Assembly (NCBI RefSeq): GCF_958979055.1
Contig: NC_084891.1
Span: 8,634,001-8,698,000, forward strand
DNA length: 64,000 nucleotides
Direction of reading: 5' to 3'
DNA from: Alnus glutinosa
Lineage: Eukaryota; Streptophyta; Magnoliopsida; Fagales; Betulaceae
In this document: positions 46,011 to 58,198 of the stretch, piece after piece
How the letters are laid out: every line of letters begins with the position of its first letter
How positions within the stretch are numbered: position 1 is the stretch's first letter
Translations under genes and position numbers: made by a program
Notes under the pieces: model-generated
Told to the model about the DNA's origin: nothing
Database searches by the model: none
The model's input: only the letters and a program-made list of their open reading frames with translations

Positions 46011-47911
46011 TAAACCCAAATACTTTCAGATATTTTATTATAGCAAGAGACAGAGACTCGAAATTTAAAGTATAAAATGTATCAAAAAAAGAGAACAGAT
46101 AATGAGAGAAAATTGTTCTATATATTTTTTAATAACTAGACTGTAGTATTATTTATATTGTGTTGAATAACAGTTATTTATTAACTGCTAATCTAACCGT
46201 CATAAACTGCTAATCCAACAGTCATAAACTACTAATTCAACATTAATAATAAACTGGTATTTTAACAGACACTTAATTCTAACCATCAGATTAAATAATT
46301 AACTATAAATGATTATTTAACAGTAAAATTAGATCATAATTATTTAATCTCAACTGTTAGATCAAAGTTGATTTGATCTTACAGTTTACTTTAGTGATGA
46401 TCAAATAAATCTAACCATTGGATCTACTTAAGAAGCATCCTACAGTCTAGATCAAACCACCAATCGAATGATCCTTACCGTCCAAAATTGAATGTTCATG
46501 AATAGATCGCCATCAAGACACCATTAGCTCCCTATAGCCTACTACCACGCACGCGCCCGTTGCTTCGAACCGTACTAGAGTATAGACATAGAGTTGTGTT
46601 ATTTACACACACACACACACCTTGTACACACATTGTGAATGTGTGTGGGACCCATGTGAGATTGGTCCCACACCAATTGTAAGTGTGTGTTTAATGTATA
46701 TATAAATATCATTTTTCATACACATAAATGCATACATCCAAGCATTACTTTAAATGGTTAAAGTGTGTTAGGCCTTATAAATGCCAACTACGTACACTTT
46801 GGATTTAAAACAGCCTCCATACGGCTTTTCATCCTGTTTCCCCATTTGAGATTCTTTTCATTTAATGTGTTTTAATATTGCCTTCCATTTAAAACATTCC
46901 CAAAACATAAAATAAGTCTCAAGTATAAATTACCTTTAAAAACCGGCTTGAAAGGGGAGAGTATCTATATACACATGGTTAAAATTATAATTAGGTCATC
47001 TTAAACACTTAGGATCATAATAGAAACCCTCTAGACATCCCAAAATCAAAACACAAAAGCTTAAACAAGAAGCTTAAAACTCAGTATCCAAACTCAAACA
47101 TGCAAGAGCCCTATAGATCGAAACTAGCAGCCAAACTCAAAAAACGCCAAAAAGCTCCAGCCAAACTCAATCAGAACAGCTTCTGAATTAACCAGAATAC
47201 TGGAGGGAATTCCCCAGCTTATTACAAAGTTTTTCATTATCTCCTAGCAGATATTTTGCAAAATCTGTTCTTCAGTAGATAACCTATTACCTAGCATGTT
47301 ATATAGGATATCTATATATTTCACACATACATCCACGCACTTATACCAGGATGTTCTAAGGCTTGTTCTTGTTACATGGTATTGAATTCAGATTGTAATT
47401 TCATTATTGGGTCATGTACGTACGTACGTGATCATTGCAGTTTTCTTCTAGAAACCTTAAATTTGGATGTATACATTTTCCATCCATTTTGAAGCTATAT
47501 ATTATAATATGTTAGACTAATCAAAATTTCTCAATTTCCTGGTAATTAAGTTTCAGTTGATACTATGTAGTTTACATTTTCCAGAGTCAACTATGTCATG
47601 GACATAAAGCAAACTATGTGTACTCTTCTTTGGGGTCATGCATACAGCACCCGATAACGTAGTCAACATAATTTTCCAATTTCTTAGTAATTAAGCAAGT
47701 ATTGACACACTTTAACTTACAAAAAAATAATTATTAATAAAAAGTATTGACACGCTTTTAGGCATTTTCTTTACCAAAAACTACTAATTTGACAGCTGAT
47801 CAGCAGTTAAACATCGATCACAGTCCAATTCAAAACAACCCACCCAAGGATTCCTTATCATACATATATAATAGATATTACTTATTATTGTTGTGATAAC
47901 TAGACATGACA

Positions 47912-47963
<52 letters not shown>

Positions 47964-48120
47964 TGTTGTGAGTCTTTTTTTTTTTTTTGGAACGAAAGAT
48001 ATGAGTAATTAATTGATCAAAGATCACGGTATAAAGCTAGCTCTTACATCATTAAGTATAAAGCTCTGCAAAATCATAACCACATGTTATGAGGTTACAT
48101 AGTTATAGATCAAAACAAAC
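46011..48120. other. Intergenic, no gene seen
   Basis: Includes a repeat of CATAAACT.CTAAT.CAAC units (about 46198-46245) related, inverted, to 12190-12290; a palindromic piece around 46600-46695 with (CA)n and GTGTGGGACC/GGTCCCACAC; an ACGT run near 47419; and a (TA)n run at about 47919-47961. No protein-like frame. Confidence 0.5.
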
Positions 48121-48952
48121 AAAAATTGTTTTGTTTCTTGAATTGTTTGATAATGGTTTGAGAGAAGTGTGTTTTTTTAATTTTGAAAATAAAAAAATGA
48201 TTTTATTATAGTACATTTGAACTTAATTCTAATAGTAAAACTATTCTAATTGGGGGTTTTAAACATATTGTTTTTAGTTGTGTATATGATTTCTAAAAGT
48301 AATCTTTTTAACTAATTAGTTATTTAATTGATTGAAAATGACTAAGCAAGAAAAAAGAAATTTCACGTAAAACTATCATACAAATAGAGGATAAATAGCA
48401 AGAACCAAATGAGAAAATTAATTAATCAAAGAACAAAAAGAGTAATAATAATAGTTCAAATTCTTCTTATCATTCGCCTCAACATTTTAACTATTTACTT
48501 TTCCAATTCCATCTAAATATTCATTTTCAATAATTTATTTATTCTTTTTTTTTTGTTTTTGTTTTTTTTACTAAAATAAGGCAAGCAAAAATAAGATTTG
48601 GTGAGTGAATAGTGCTCACCAAATTTGATGAGCACTGTTCATGCTCATAATATTTTTTAGCAATTTGGTGAGCTGAATGCAAAGCATTTTAGATTCATTT
48701 TAGCATTTTGGCTAGCTAGATGAGAGTTCTTTAACGTGATAGTCCACATAACACTTATCATATTAGTTACTAATTAAAGTAGTATACGTGACACTCATTT
48801 CCATAACATATATATGAATTACTGTTAGGGAAGAAATTCGATTCTGCCCAATGGGCCAGGACCGTGGCCCATTAAGACTTGCCAAGACTATCATATCCAA
48901 CGGACTTGGTAATTTTCCGTCACTACATAAAGATCAAGGAGGGTTAAAAGTC

Positions 48953-49290
48953 GATCTCAAGTTGGTTAAAGACCGACTTGGCAACTTATGACGACCATGA
49001 AGGAAGTCCCACGACTCCACGATCTCAAGACGGTTAAAGACCGACTTGGCAATTTATGACGACCATGAAGGAAGTCCCACGACTCCACGATCTCAAGTCA
49101 GTTAAAGACCGACTTGGCAACGATCATGGAGAATATATCTCAGTCCCATGATCAGCACAAAAGGGAGGTGCCCCCACGATCTAAAGTCGGTTGAGGGTCG
49201 ACTCCGCAATCTTTGCGGAGTTCGAACCACGACGCCACAATCTCAAGTCTGTCAAAGACTGACTCGGCAACGATCGTGGAGAGTACACCT
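48953..49290 (+). repeat. 68-bp tandem repeats in the LTR
   Basis: Units begin GATCTCAAG at 48953, 49021 and 49089 (exactly 68 apart); two more diverged units follow near 49178 and 49240. Each holds AAGTCGGT..ACCGACTT or a variant, an inverted repeat separated by a few bases. The 3' LTR carries the same array (about 58788-59125). Confidence 0.85.
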
Positions 49291-49376
49291 CAATCCCACG
49301 ATCCGAGTAGTCGACAAGCACTCCGGATCTGACACGTGGTCCAATGGAAAAGCCGGACCGCTCTCGACACTCCTTT

Positions 49377-49384
49377 TATAAATA
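49377..49384 (+). promoter_or_regulatory. TATA box of the 5' LTR
   Basis: TATAAATA about 195 bp before the LTR end, preceded by CCAATGG near 49339. It would define the U3/R boundary about 30 bp downstream. The same box is present in the 3' LTR at 59212-59219. Confidence 0.65.
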
Positions 49385-49574
49385 CCTCACAACTAGACAG
49401 GTATAATTTAGATTGCTCACTGTGATTAAGAGTAATATACATTTGAGATAATACTGACAAAAGCATCGGAGTGGGATTGTCGAGTTCTCCCCGACGTAGC
49501 TTTCTCTATTGCAGGATAGTGGAGATAGGCTCATCAGGTTCATCAACTACCATACGAGAATCTGTTCTAACAGA

Positions 49575-49593
49575 TTGGCGTCGTCTGTGGGAA
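49575..49593 (+). other. Primer-binding site
   Basis: TTGGCGTCGTCTGTGGGAA two bases after the 5' LTR end. It has the TTGGCG.CGTCTGTGGG form usual next to the LTR in Tat-type elements, one change away from the common version. The matching tRNA was not determined. Confidence 0.7.
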
Positions 49594-49639
49594 GCGACTA
49601 ACAAGTGTGCGTCATTTACTATACAAAAATACATCTGAA

Positions 49640-51590
49640 ATGGTACGAACAAGAGCCACAACTTCAGGAGCGAATAACCCCCGCAATGAGGTGGGGGGTA
49701 CATCTCATTAACATACGACTGAGATGGAGGCTCGAATAGCCCAAATGTCTAGGGACATGGAGGTCCTAACTCAGCAGAACATCCGTTTGCAGAGGCGGTT
49801 GGCGGATGAACGAGTTCCTGAAGTACCTGGAGGACATGAAGAAGGAGAAAGCAACACCCACGAGGAAGAAGACAGGGAGAGTAGGATTCACAGAAAGAAC
49901 TCAACTTGAAAACCGATCTCGGCGAGTTGAAGGAGCCGTGAATCCTCCTCCTAGTGAAGGGATGGTGAATCACCATTATGAAGAAAGAAGGCTCAACGAA
50001 GCCATCGCCACGCTCGATGAGAAGTATGAAGAAAAGTATAATCAGTTGCAGCTTGAAATCCAGCAAAAGACCAAGGGGAAAATTTCTCGAGTAGACAGTC
50101 TCTTGAATAGATCTTCCCCATTCGCTGAATGTGTCATGGCAGTCCAACTGCCGGAGAAATTCAAAATTCCAGCTATCCAAACTTATACCGGGGTTGAAGA
50201 TCCTACCGAGCATCTGGACAACTACAAAACGCACACGGATTTGCAGGGAACTCCACAGGAATTGGCATGCCGAGCCTTCCCGCTCACCTTGTCCGGTTCT
50301 GCCCAGGACTGGTTCCAAAAACTCCCACCGGGTTCCATCATAAGTTTTGAAGATCTCGGACGAAAATTTATAACCCAATTCCGAGTTGGGTGCAAACGGA
50401 AGAAGTCGTCCGGTCAATTAATGGCGATGCGCCAAAAGGGAGACGAATCTCTAAAGGATTATGTGATCTGGTTCAACCAGGCAAAGCTCATGGTTGATAA
50501 CCCGACCGAGGAGATGGTTTATGCCGCTCTTTACCAAGGATTACGGGTGGAAGGGCCTCTCATGTTCGAGATTGCTCTCAATCATCCTGAGAATCTGGCC
50601 GATCTCACAGATGTGATTGAGAAGTACGTAAATCAGGAGGAAATCCTTGCGGCTCTGAGGGAGTCCAATAAACAAAAGATTGCGGAGTCAAGCAATCCTG
50701 GGAAGAAGGAAAAAGCCCGGAAGGAAGAAAAACGGACAGAAACAAAAAAGGAGCCTGCGAAGTATTACCAGTTTTCTATAGATGAGTGGACTCCTTTGAA
50801 CTCTCCAATTAACGAGGTAGTGATGGAAATCAAGAGGGACCCGCAGTACGAGAAGCCTTACCAGCTTCACAACAAATACGTGAGAGAAGAAAACAGAAAC
50901 AAATACTGCGCGTTCCATGATGCACGAGGCCATGTCACCGAGGAATGCCGAAATCTCAGAATCTTGATCGAGAAGTTCATCAAAAATGGAAAACTACTCT
51001 GTTTTATTGCAGACAACCAGGGCCAGCCTCAGCAGAATCAGGAGTCTTGCGAGCATCAAGACAAAGAGTCGAGACACAGAGATCGCTCCCCTCAGAAGCA
51101 CCGGGAAGTTCGTCGAGACAAAAGGAGGGAGGAACCCCGTCGGGAAGAGCCTCGACGGAATAGAAGCAGAAGCAACAGTAGAGGCACACGGGGTCGTGAC
51201 CCACGTAATGAACCGGTTATCGCCGATATCCGAACTATATTCGGGGGCTTCGGTGGAGGCGGAGAAACGAGTGCAGATAGAAAAGCCTATGCTCGGCTCC
51301 AGAAGTATCAGGAGATTATGACTGTAGAGAGACCCCACAAATCCCACCGAAGGGAATCCATGGTGGTGGGGTTTTCAGATGAAGATTATGCGGGAGTCTT
51401 GCTCCCTCATACCGACGCAATCGTGGTCACGCTACAAGTAGCTAACCACCGAATTCACCGAATGTTTGTCGATAACGGATGCTCAGCCGATATCCTATAT
51501 TGGTTAGCCTTTCAGCACATGGAGATTAGCCCAGAAAAGGTGATCCCGGCTACCTGCCCTTTGGTGGGGACTATCCAACTACAAAAACCA
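49640..51590 (+). pseudogene. Retrotransposon gag and protease, disrupted
   Basis: Starts MVRTRATTSGANNPRNEVGG at 49640 and hits TAA at 49709-49711. The same frame continues with a coiled-coil-like MEARIAQMSRDMEVLTQQN, then shifts near 49900 into the long frame (49806-51611) that carries the gag core (RAFPLTLSGSAQDWF, FEDLGRKFITQFR), the CAFHDARGHVTEECRNL zinc-knuckle-like motif (C..H-x4-C) and the protease motif FVDNGCSADILYW, where many aspartic proteases have DTG or DSG. After CPLVG the usual protease end is missing and the frame shifts near 51590. Non-functional as it stands. Confidence 0.85.
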
Positions 51591-51592
51591 TC

Positions 51593-54500
51593 ATGGTTAA
51601 GTTCCTTCTAATCGACAGACCCTCGGCCTACAATGCGATCCTTGGAAGGACATCCATCAACGATCTGAAGGCAATTACTTCCACACCACATTTGAAGATT
51701 AAATTCCCGACCAAGAGGGGAGTTGGGGAAGTAAGGGGAGAACAGAGCGTGGCACGCCAGTGCTATAACGTAACAATGAAAGGAGCCCCTTCACGGGGCA
51801 ATGGTGGGGAGAAAGGCGAACAATAACAATTACAGTCGGGAGAACCAGCCAAGGAGATGGAAGAATTAGAGTGAGGTCTTTGTTATCTCCGGAGATCAAA
51901 GAGTCCTTGATAGCTTTCCTTCGAAGTAATTTTGTCGTGTTCGCCTGGTGCCATGACGACATGCCAGGAATTGACCCCTCGGTAATTTTACACAGGCTAA
52001 ATGTGGACTCGAACTACCGACCCGTCAAACAAAAAAGAAGAAACTTTGCTCCAGAAAGAAACCAAGCCATACATGAAGAAGTGGAGAGACTATTGAGAGC
52101 CGGCTTTATCCAGGAAGTGGACTACTCCCAGTGGCTGGCCAATGTTGTCTTGGGGAAAAAGTCAAGAGGGAAATGGAGAATGTGCGTGGATTTCACCGAC
52201 CTCAACAGGGCGTGCCCAAAAGATAGTTTCCCTCTCCCCCGGATGGATGTCCTAATCGACTCCACCTCGGGGCATGAGCTCCTAAGTTTTATGGATGCCT
52301 TCTCGGGGTATAACCAGATCCACATGAGCGAGCTCGATGAAGAGAAAACTTCCTTCATCACTGACCGAGGGTTATATTGCTACAATATGATGCCTTTCGG
52401 TTTAAAGAATGCCGATGCGACCTACCAATGGTTAGTCAACAGAATGTTCAGCAACCAGATTGGGAGGAATATAGAAGTATATGTCGATGACATGCTGGTG
52501 AAGAGCCGGAAAGCGACCAGTCATCTGGCTGATCTCGAAGAAACTTTTGACACACTACGGAGATATCGGATGAAGTTGAACCCGGCGAAATGTGCCTTTG
52601 GCGTCTCATCAGGAAAGTTCCTGGGGTTCATGGTCACGAGTAGAGGAATCGAGGCAAATCCAGAGAAAATCTGAGCTGTGCTGGAAATGCAAGCTCCCGG
52701 TACAACAAAACAACTACAGCAATTGAACGGAAGGATTGCAGCCTTAAACCGGTTCATCTCCCGATTAACGGATAAATGCTTGCCTTTCTTCAAGATACTT
52801 CGGAAGACGTTTGTTTGGAGCAACGAGTGCGAAGAGGCTTTTGGCCAGTTAAAAGAATACCTAGCCAGCCCACCACTCTTAAGTTCACCAGAAGAAGGGG
52901 AAATTCTTTACTTATACCTAGCAGTGTCGCTATCAGCTGTCAGCTCAGTCTTAGTCTGAGAGGAGTTCGGATTGCAAAAACCAGTATATTTCACTAGCAG
53001 GGCACTGCACGGAGCCGAAGGAAGATATCCTCGGATTTAGAAGTTGGCCTTCGCCCTCATCACCTCAGCTCGGAGGCTAAGACCATATTTCCATGCACAT
53101 GCTATAAGGGTGCTCACGGAGTATCCTCTGAAGAAACTATTGCAAAAGCCCGACCTCTCGGGTAGGTTGGTAAATTAGACCGTGGAACTTGGAGAATTTG
53201 ACCTAGAATTCTATCCGAGAACCACCATTAAGGCCCAAGTTCTGGCAGACTTTATTGCAGAATTTAGCAATCTCCTCGAAAGCCAAGAAACGCTCGCCGA
53301 AGAAGCGTGGATAGCGTATGTCGATGGGTCATATATGAAGTCCCGGAGCGGAGCCAGGGTAGCCTTGATAACCCCGGATAAGGAGGAAATTGCAGTGGCA
53401 TTGAAGTTAGACTTTCCAACCACAAACAACGAGGCGGAGTATGAAGTAGTGATAGTAGGCCTCAGCCTAGCGGAACATCTGGGAGCAAAAAACCTTGAAA
53501 TCCGAAGCGACTCACAGGTTGTTGTCGGCCACATCCAAGGTGGATCTGAGGCTAAAGGAGAAAAAATGATAAAGTACCTTGCCAAGGTGTTAGGTTTTTG
53601 GGACCGCTTCAAACGAGTGGTGGTCACACAGATCCCAAGAACCCAAAACGAACGAGCAGATGCACTAGCTCGGCTAGGGTCGGCAAGAGACGAAAAGATT
53701 TCGGCCTCAAAACACCGGGTTATCATTCTGGACAAGCCTTTTGTGGATGACATTGGATCGGTGATGCAAATTGATGACGCCTACGTAATTCCTGAATGGG
53801 CAAGGCACGTGATTGAATATCTTAAGAACGGGCAACTGCCGAATGATAAAAAAGAAGCTCGAAAAATCTGGATGCAATCAGCACGATATACTCTTGTCGG
53901 TTAAATTCTGTATCGCCGAGGCTATACACTCCCACTTCTGAAGTGCCTCTCGACGACTGAGGCCGAGTATGTATTGATGGAAATTCACGAGGGAGTCTGC
54001 GGCAGTCACTCGGGGGGTAGAGTGTTAGCACACAAGGCTGTACGAGCTGGCTACTATTGGCCAACGATGAATCAAGAATCAATGGAAATGGTCTGAAGAT
54101 GTGACAAGTGTCAAAGTTTTGCAAAGTTACAAACCAACCCCCCAGCAGAACTTAGCTCAGTTTCTTCACCATGGCCGTTTGCCCAATGGGGGGTTGGCAT
54201 TGTAGGGCACATGCCCACAGGGAAAGGGAATTGCAGATTTCTTGTGGTTGCAGTAGATTACTTCACCAAATGGGCAGAAGCGGGGCCTTTAATGACTATC
54301 ACAACCGAGGCAATCAAACATTTCCTATGGAAGGCGATCATATGTAGATTCGGGATACCTTATGCCTTAATAACTGACGATGGAACGCAGTTTGACTGCA
54401 AACCATTCCAGGACTGGTGCGCCGAACTCAAAATCCGACATTTTTTCTCATCGGTATATTACCCTCAGTCAAATGGGCAGGTTGAAGCAACAAACAAAAC

Positions 54501-55032
54501 TCTGGTAAAGATATTAAAGAAAAAACTCCCGAAGCATAAAGGAGGATGGGTGGAATATTTGCCGGAAGTCATGTGGTCGTACCGAACAACACCCAGCTTG
54601 GCAACTTTCGAAACTCCGTACTCGCTAGCATTCGGAGTTGAAGCAGTGATCCCAATCGAAATAGGTTCCTCGAGCTTTCGCATTCAGCATTATAATCCCG
54701 GATTCAACAGTGAAGGATTAAAGCTGCACCTTGATCTTCTGGAAGAAAAACGAGAAGAAGCAAAAGTCAAAACTTCTGCTTATAAAGCAAAAGCAGCTCG
54801 GTATTATAACAAAAAAGTAAAGCCCCGATCGTTCAATACCGGTGATTGGGTGCTTCGGAGGGTAACTTCGGCAGCTAAAGACCCCATAGAAGGGAAATTG
54901 GGGCCAGTCTGGGAAGGACCATTCTGAGCTATCAAAGTCAACCCAAAGGGAGCATACCATCTTGAAGATCCAAACGGGAAGAAGCTGCAACGACCATGGA
55001 ATGCCGAGCATCTCCGGAAATATTATATGTAA
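51593..55032 (+). pseudogene. Retrotransposon pol (RT, RNase H x2, integrase), seven in-frame stops
   Basis: From the linker MVKFLLIDRPSAYNAILGR a frame shift leads into one long reading frame from about 51871 to the natural stop TAA at 55030-55032. In order: reverse transcriptase (RMCVDFTDLNRACPKD, MPFGLKNADATYQ, active-site YVDD), RNase H, a second RNase H (AYVDGSYMKSRSGA, NNEAEYE, RSDSQVV, ADALARLGS), zinc-binding HEGVCGSH and CDKC, and integrase (VDYFTKWAEA, ITDDGTQFD, SNGQVEATNKT). In-frame stops at 52672, 52957, 53038, 53176, 53902, 54094 and 54925. Otherwise the domains are well preserved. Confidence 0.93.
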
Positions 55033-55120
55033 TTTGCTTGTTTTTTGACTTTATCGTTTATCAACGAAATGCAGATTCAGACATCATATTACATCCATAG
55101 ACAACATTTGCAAATTGCAT

Positions 55121-55470
55121 GACTCGAATCACGTTGAAGGGATTCGAGCCGAGACTTGAATCACATTGAGGGGATTCAAGTCGGAAAAATAATATGACTC
55201 GAATCACGTTGAGGGGATTCGAGCCGAGACTGAATCACGTTGAGAGGATTCAAGTCGAAAAAATAACATGACTCGAATCACGTTGAGGGGATTCGAGCCG
55301 AGACTTGAATCACGTTGAGGGTATTCAAGTCAGAAAAATAATATGACTTGAACCACGTTGAGGGGGTTAAAATCGACAAAATGCCGAGACTTCAATCACG
55401 TTGAGAGGGTTGAAGTTGGAAAAATACCGAGACTTGCACCACGTTGAGAGGGTTCAAATCAGAATAATTC
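55121..55470. repeat. Array of nine short stem-loop units with covarying arms
   Basis: Nine units with a near-constant loop (ACGTTGAG) and paired arms: CTCGAATC/GATTCGAG alternates with CTTGAATC/GATTCAAG, then CTTCAATC/GGTTGAAG and CTTGCACC/GGTTCAAA. Early units come in CTCGAATC-CTTGAATC pairs, linked by CCGAGA and by GAAAAATAATATGA-like spacers. It lies between integrase and the end of the antisense gene. Confidence 0.85.
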
Positions 55471-55755
55471 TAAGTGTAAAACTTAGACGATACTAGATAT
55501 ATCAAAATCTACACGTAGCCAAAATTGGCTAAGTGTAAAACTCAGACGGTACTAGTACCACATAAATTGGCTAAGCATAAATTTTGTGCAAAAATGCCGA
55601 ATGTCATGTATATCAAAGAAAATGCAAAGTCTTACAAAAACGCCGAAGCTAAGGCGGCGAACCTAAAAAAAAAAAAAAAAAACTAGCTAATGTTTCTCGG
55701 TATTCGGTTCTCCGGAAACTTGAGCAACAGAAGCTTCAATATCAACGGCCTCAGT

Positions 55756-57955
55756 CTAAACGTTTAAATTTGCCGGCTCAATAACCTCACCAACAGGGTC
55801 GGCGTCATCACCAACCCAATCCAGGACATCAGGAATCAAGTCTCGCACTATTCCTCTCAGTTCTAAGATAGCTTCCTCGGGAACGTCCATAAAGTCGGTA
55901 TAGTTCAGCTCAACAAAATTTGGAGAAGGCGTCGAAGGGTTAAGCACAAATTCTTTAAGGGAATCAAAACCCCACCTAAATCCGTTAACCCAGGTTTGGT
56001 CTCGAACCTTTGTAAATGCCAAGATCTGACTATGAAACCGATCTGCCCTCGCTTTGTAGCAAGTGGCCTTTGATTTATAGTGCTTGGACTTCTTCCGAAG
56101 CTCGTGACATTTGGATTTCGCCTCTTGTAAATCTGCCCGAGCTATTTGTGAACCCGATTCAACCTCTTTTAGCTTCTTCTCAGCAGCTTTTTGAGCTTCT
56201 TCGGCACTCCGTTGAGCTTGTTCAGCGACTTTCCTTTGTGCTGTCGCAGCGCTCAGATCGGCCCGCAGAGTTGTATTACTACATGATGTAGCCAAATACT
56301 TCGCCTCGATATTGTCAGTGTGAGTCTTAAGTGCGAACATCTCGCGAGTCCTTGCATCCAGCTGGGTGGATAATCCTCGGCTGGTTTCCTCGGCTGTATT
56401 TCGCCTAAGCTCGGCGTCAGCAACTAGCTCATCATGTCTGGCCAATTTCGACTCTTGCTCCGCAAGAAGGTTATTCAGCCTGGCCACCTCTGAGTCAAGG
56501 GATTGTCTCCGACCCAACTCGAGCTCAAGCTCGGAAATTCGGTGCTGAAGTCCGGCTATGACCAGAAACTGGTCCCGGTGGAAACTCCTGTGTTGGTCGA
56601 ACAGGGCAAGGGTGTCCACCAATTGCTGCGGAGCAAGGAAAAGGTTAAAAATAAGTATAAAATATAGGGAAAGAGATCAAAATAAACTCACCATGGTCTG
56701 AAGTCGGACCAATGTAACAATCATATCCTCGAAGGGAATGCACCCAGTGGTACTTTGCCCTAAGTAATCGGCCGGGGTCAGAGCCCGTATTGCATCCATA
56801 ATCGGCCCAGCCAAGCGCTCTTCTAGTGAGGCCTCGTCATATTTGCAGCAATCATATCCTTGGTTTTTTCTTAACAGGCTCCCCCTCAGGCTCTTTGCCC
56901 AACTGGTGGCCTTTCTTGGGAAGCTTTTGATTTTCCCGCCAACTTCTCGGCAGCCTTCAGCTCGATAGTTTTCTTCTCGGTGGCTTTTTTCTCGGCCGCT
57001 TTCTTGGCTTTGGCTTCCAGCTTGGTACCGATCCGTTGGGCGTCAGCAAGGAGTTTCTTGACAGTTTTTGGAGCCTTTTCATGCTCCTTAGACTTCTTCG
57101 GTCCCTCAGGAACCTTTTCCTTACCTTTCCGGGTAGCAGGCACGGGATCTTCCTTTGGTTTATGGGATTTACCCTTTCTCACCTTCAAGAAGGGAAGATC
57201 GGAAATAGGGATGTCGTAACGAAGAATATTTCGCATATTCTCATTTGCCATGAGGTGGTCAAAATCGAGCACCACCGGCGCCTCTTCGGCAGGCATAGCC
57301 TTCGCAAACGCAAGCATGGCGTCGACATTGTCAGCCTGCTCATCAGTCAGCTCAGGGGCTTCTGCAGCCTCGACTCTCATACGGGCCATTCCTGGGGTAC
57401 CCTTCGGTCCTGGGACGTCGAGGACTCGCCTCTCTCCCATTGGCTAGAGACTCTGAAGATTCGCTCCTTCCATTCTTTGTTGTTAGAATATCTCCAAGCC
57501 AGGTGGATGAAGGACGGTTTCTTGCGGACGGTAAACTCTACCGTGCCATCTCTTCGGAAGCTAGCTCGGTAAATGGTGAGGAATTCGGCTACAGACATCC
57601 TCTTCTGAAGCTTGATCCTCCAAAGGAAGAAAGAAGCAAACATGTATCTCCATCCGTTCGGTTTTATCTGAGATGGGGCCACCCCCAGCTGCACTAGCAG
57701 TTCCCTGGCAATCCCAGTGAAAGGGAATTGAAATCCTGCCATCAGCATTCGCTCGGTAATTGCCACGTCACCGCCCGCGATGGAAAGTTGGCCGGGCTCC
57801 TGAAAGTGGAGAGTCACAGAGTCCGGGATATTATAGCTCCGGCAGAGGCGACCTTCCTCAGAAGCTGGAATCAAAGACCTAAACCTATTCTCATGAGGAA
57901 CGAGATTCGGGCCGCCACCGACGGGAGCACCATCAGAATCAGAATCAGAAGCCAT
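55756..57955 (-). pseudogene. Antisense gene inside the retrotransposon (Tat-type extra ORF)
   Basis: Minus strand, ATG at 57955. Segment 1 (to about 57440) starts MASDSDSDGAPVGGGP and contains FQFPFTGIARELLVQLG and PNGWRYMFASFFLW, resembling the putative gypsy-type transposon family (Pfam Transposase_28). A shift at a GAGAGAGG tract leads to segment 2 (57440-56886), Lys/Glu/Ala-rich, with QADNVDAMLAFAKAMP and ILRYDIPISDLPF. Two further shifts near 56890-56950 lead to YDEASLEERLAGPIMDAIRA. A GT-AG intron of 66 bp (56691-56626, GTGAGT..CCGCAG) precedes the last exon (56625-55756), a long coiled coil (ISELELELGRRQSLDSEVAR) ending EPANLNV. Function unknown. Confidence 0.8.
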
Positions 57956-57959
57956 GAAA

Positions 57960-58090
57960 ATCGATCAAAGGTTTGAAGAAGGTCGGTCAAAGGTTTGAAG
58001 AAGGTCGGTCAAAGGTTTGAAGAAGGTCGGTCAAAAGTTTGAAGGAGATCGGTCAAAGAGCCTGAAGGAGATCGGTCAGCTGTTTGAAGA
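57960..58090. repeat. 22-bp tandem repeats in the antisense gene's leader
   Basis: GAAGAAGGTCGGTCAAAGGTTT repeats three times with a 22-bp period, then decays into GAAGGAGATCGGTCA variants. It lies just before the antisense ATG, so it would form that gene's 5' leader. Confidence 0.85.
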
Positions 58091-58198
58091 GAACCGGGAA
58101 ACAGGAAAAGATTGGCCAAATAAGGGAATTCTCGCAGGAAAACTCAGAGGTTTTTACAGAATAGTGAATGATGAAAAGTAAAAATGAGGAATGAGGGG

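Larger units (their letters stand above)
48823..49572 (+). repeat. 5' LTR (750 bp)
   Basis: TG..CA ends with terminal TGTTA/TAACA. Contains a U3 array of 68-bp repeats, a CCAAT-like box (near 49339) and a TATA box (49377-49384). Matches 58658-60175 apart from point changes and one MITE. Confidence 0.95.

Noticed and set aside
48953..49290. Regular 68-bp repeats considered as a CRISPR-like array
   Set aside because: Whole units repeat with no unique spacers, and they lie in a eukaryotic LTR.
53211..53753. 180-residue minus-strand frame opposite the second RNase H
   Set aside because: Shadow of a well-conserved sense domain; unlike the 55.7-58.2 kb region it has no promoter, intron or family resemblance.
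55121..55470. Stem-loop array considered as CRISPR or tRNA cluster
   Set aside because: Loops and linkers repeat, there is no cloverleaf, and the host is a plant.
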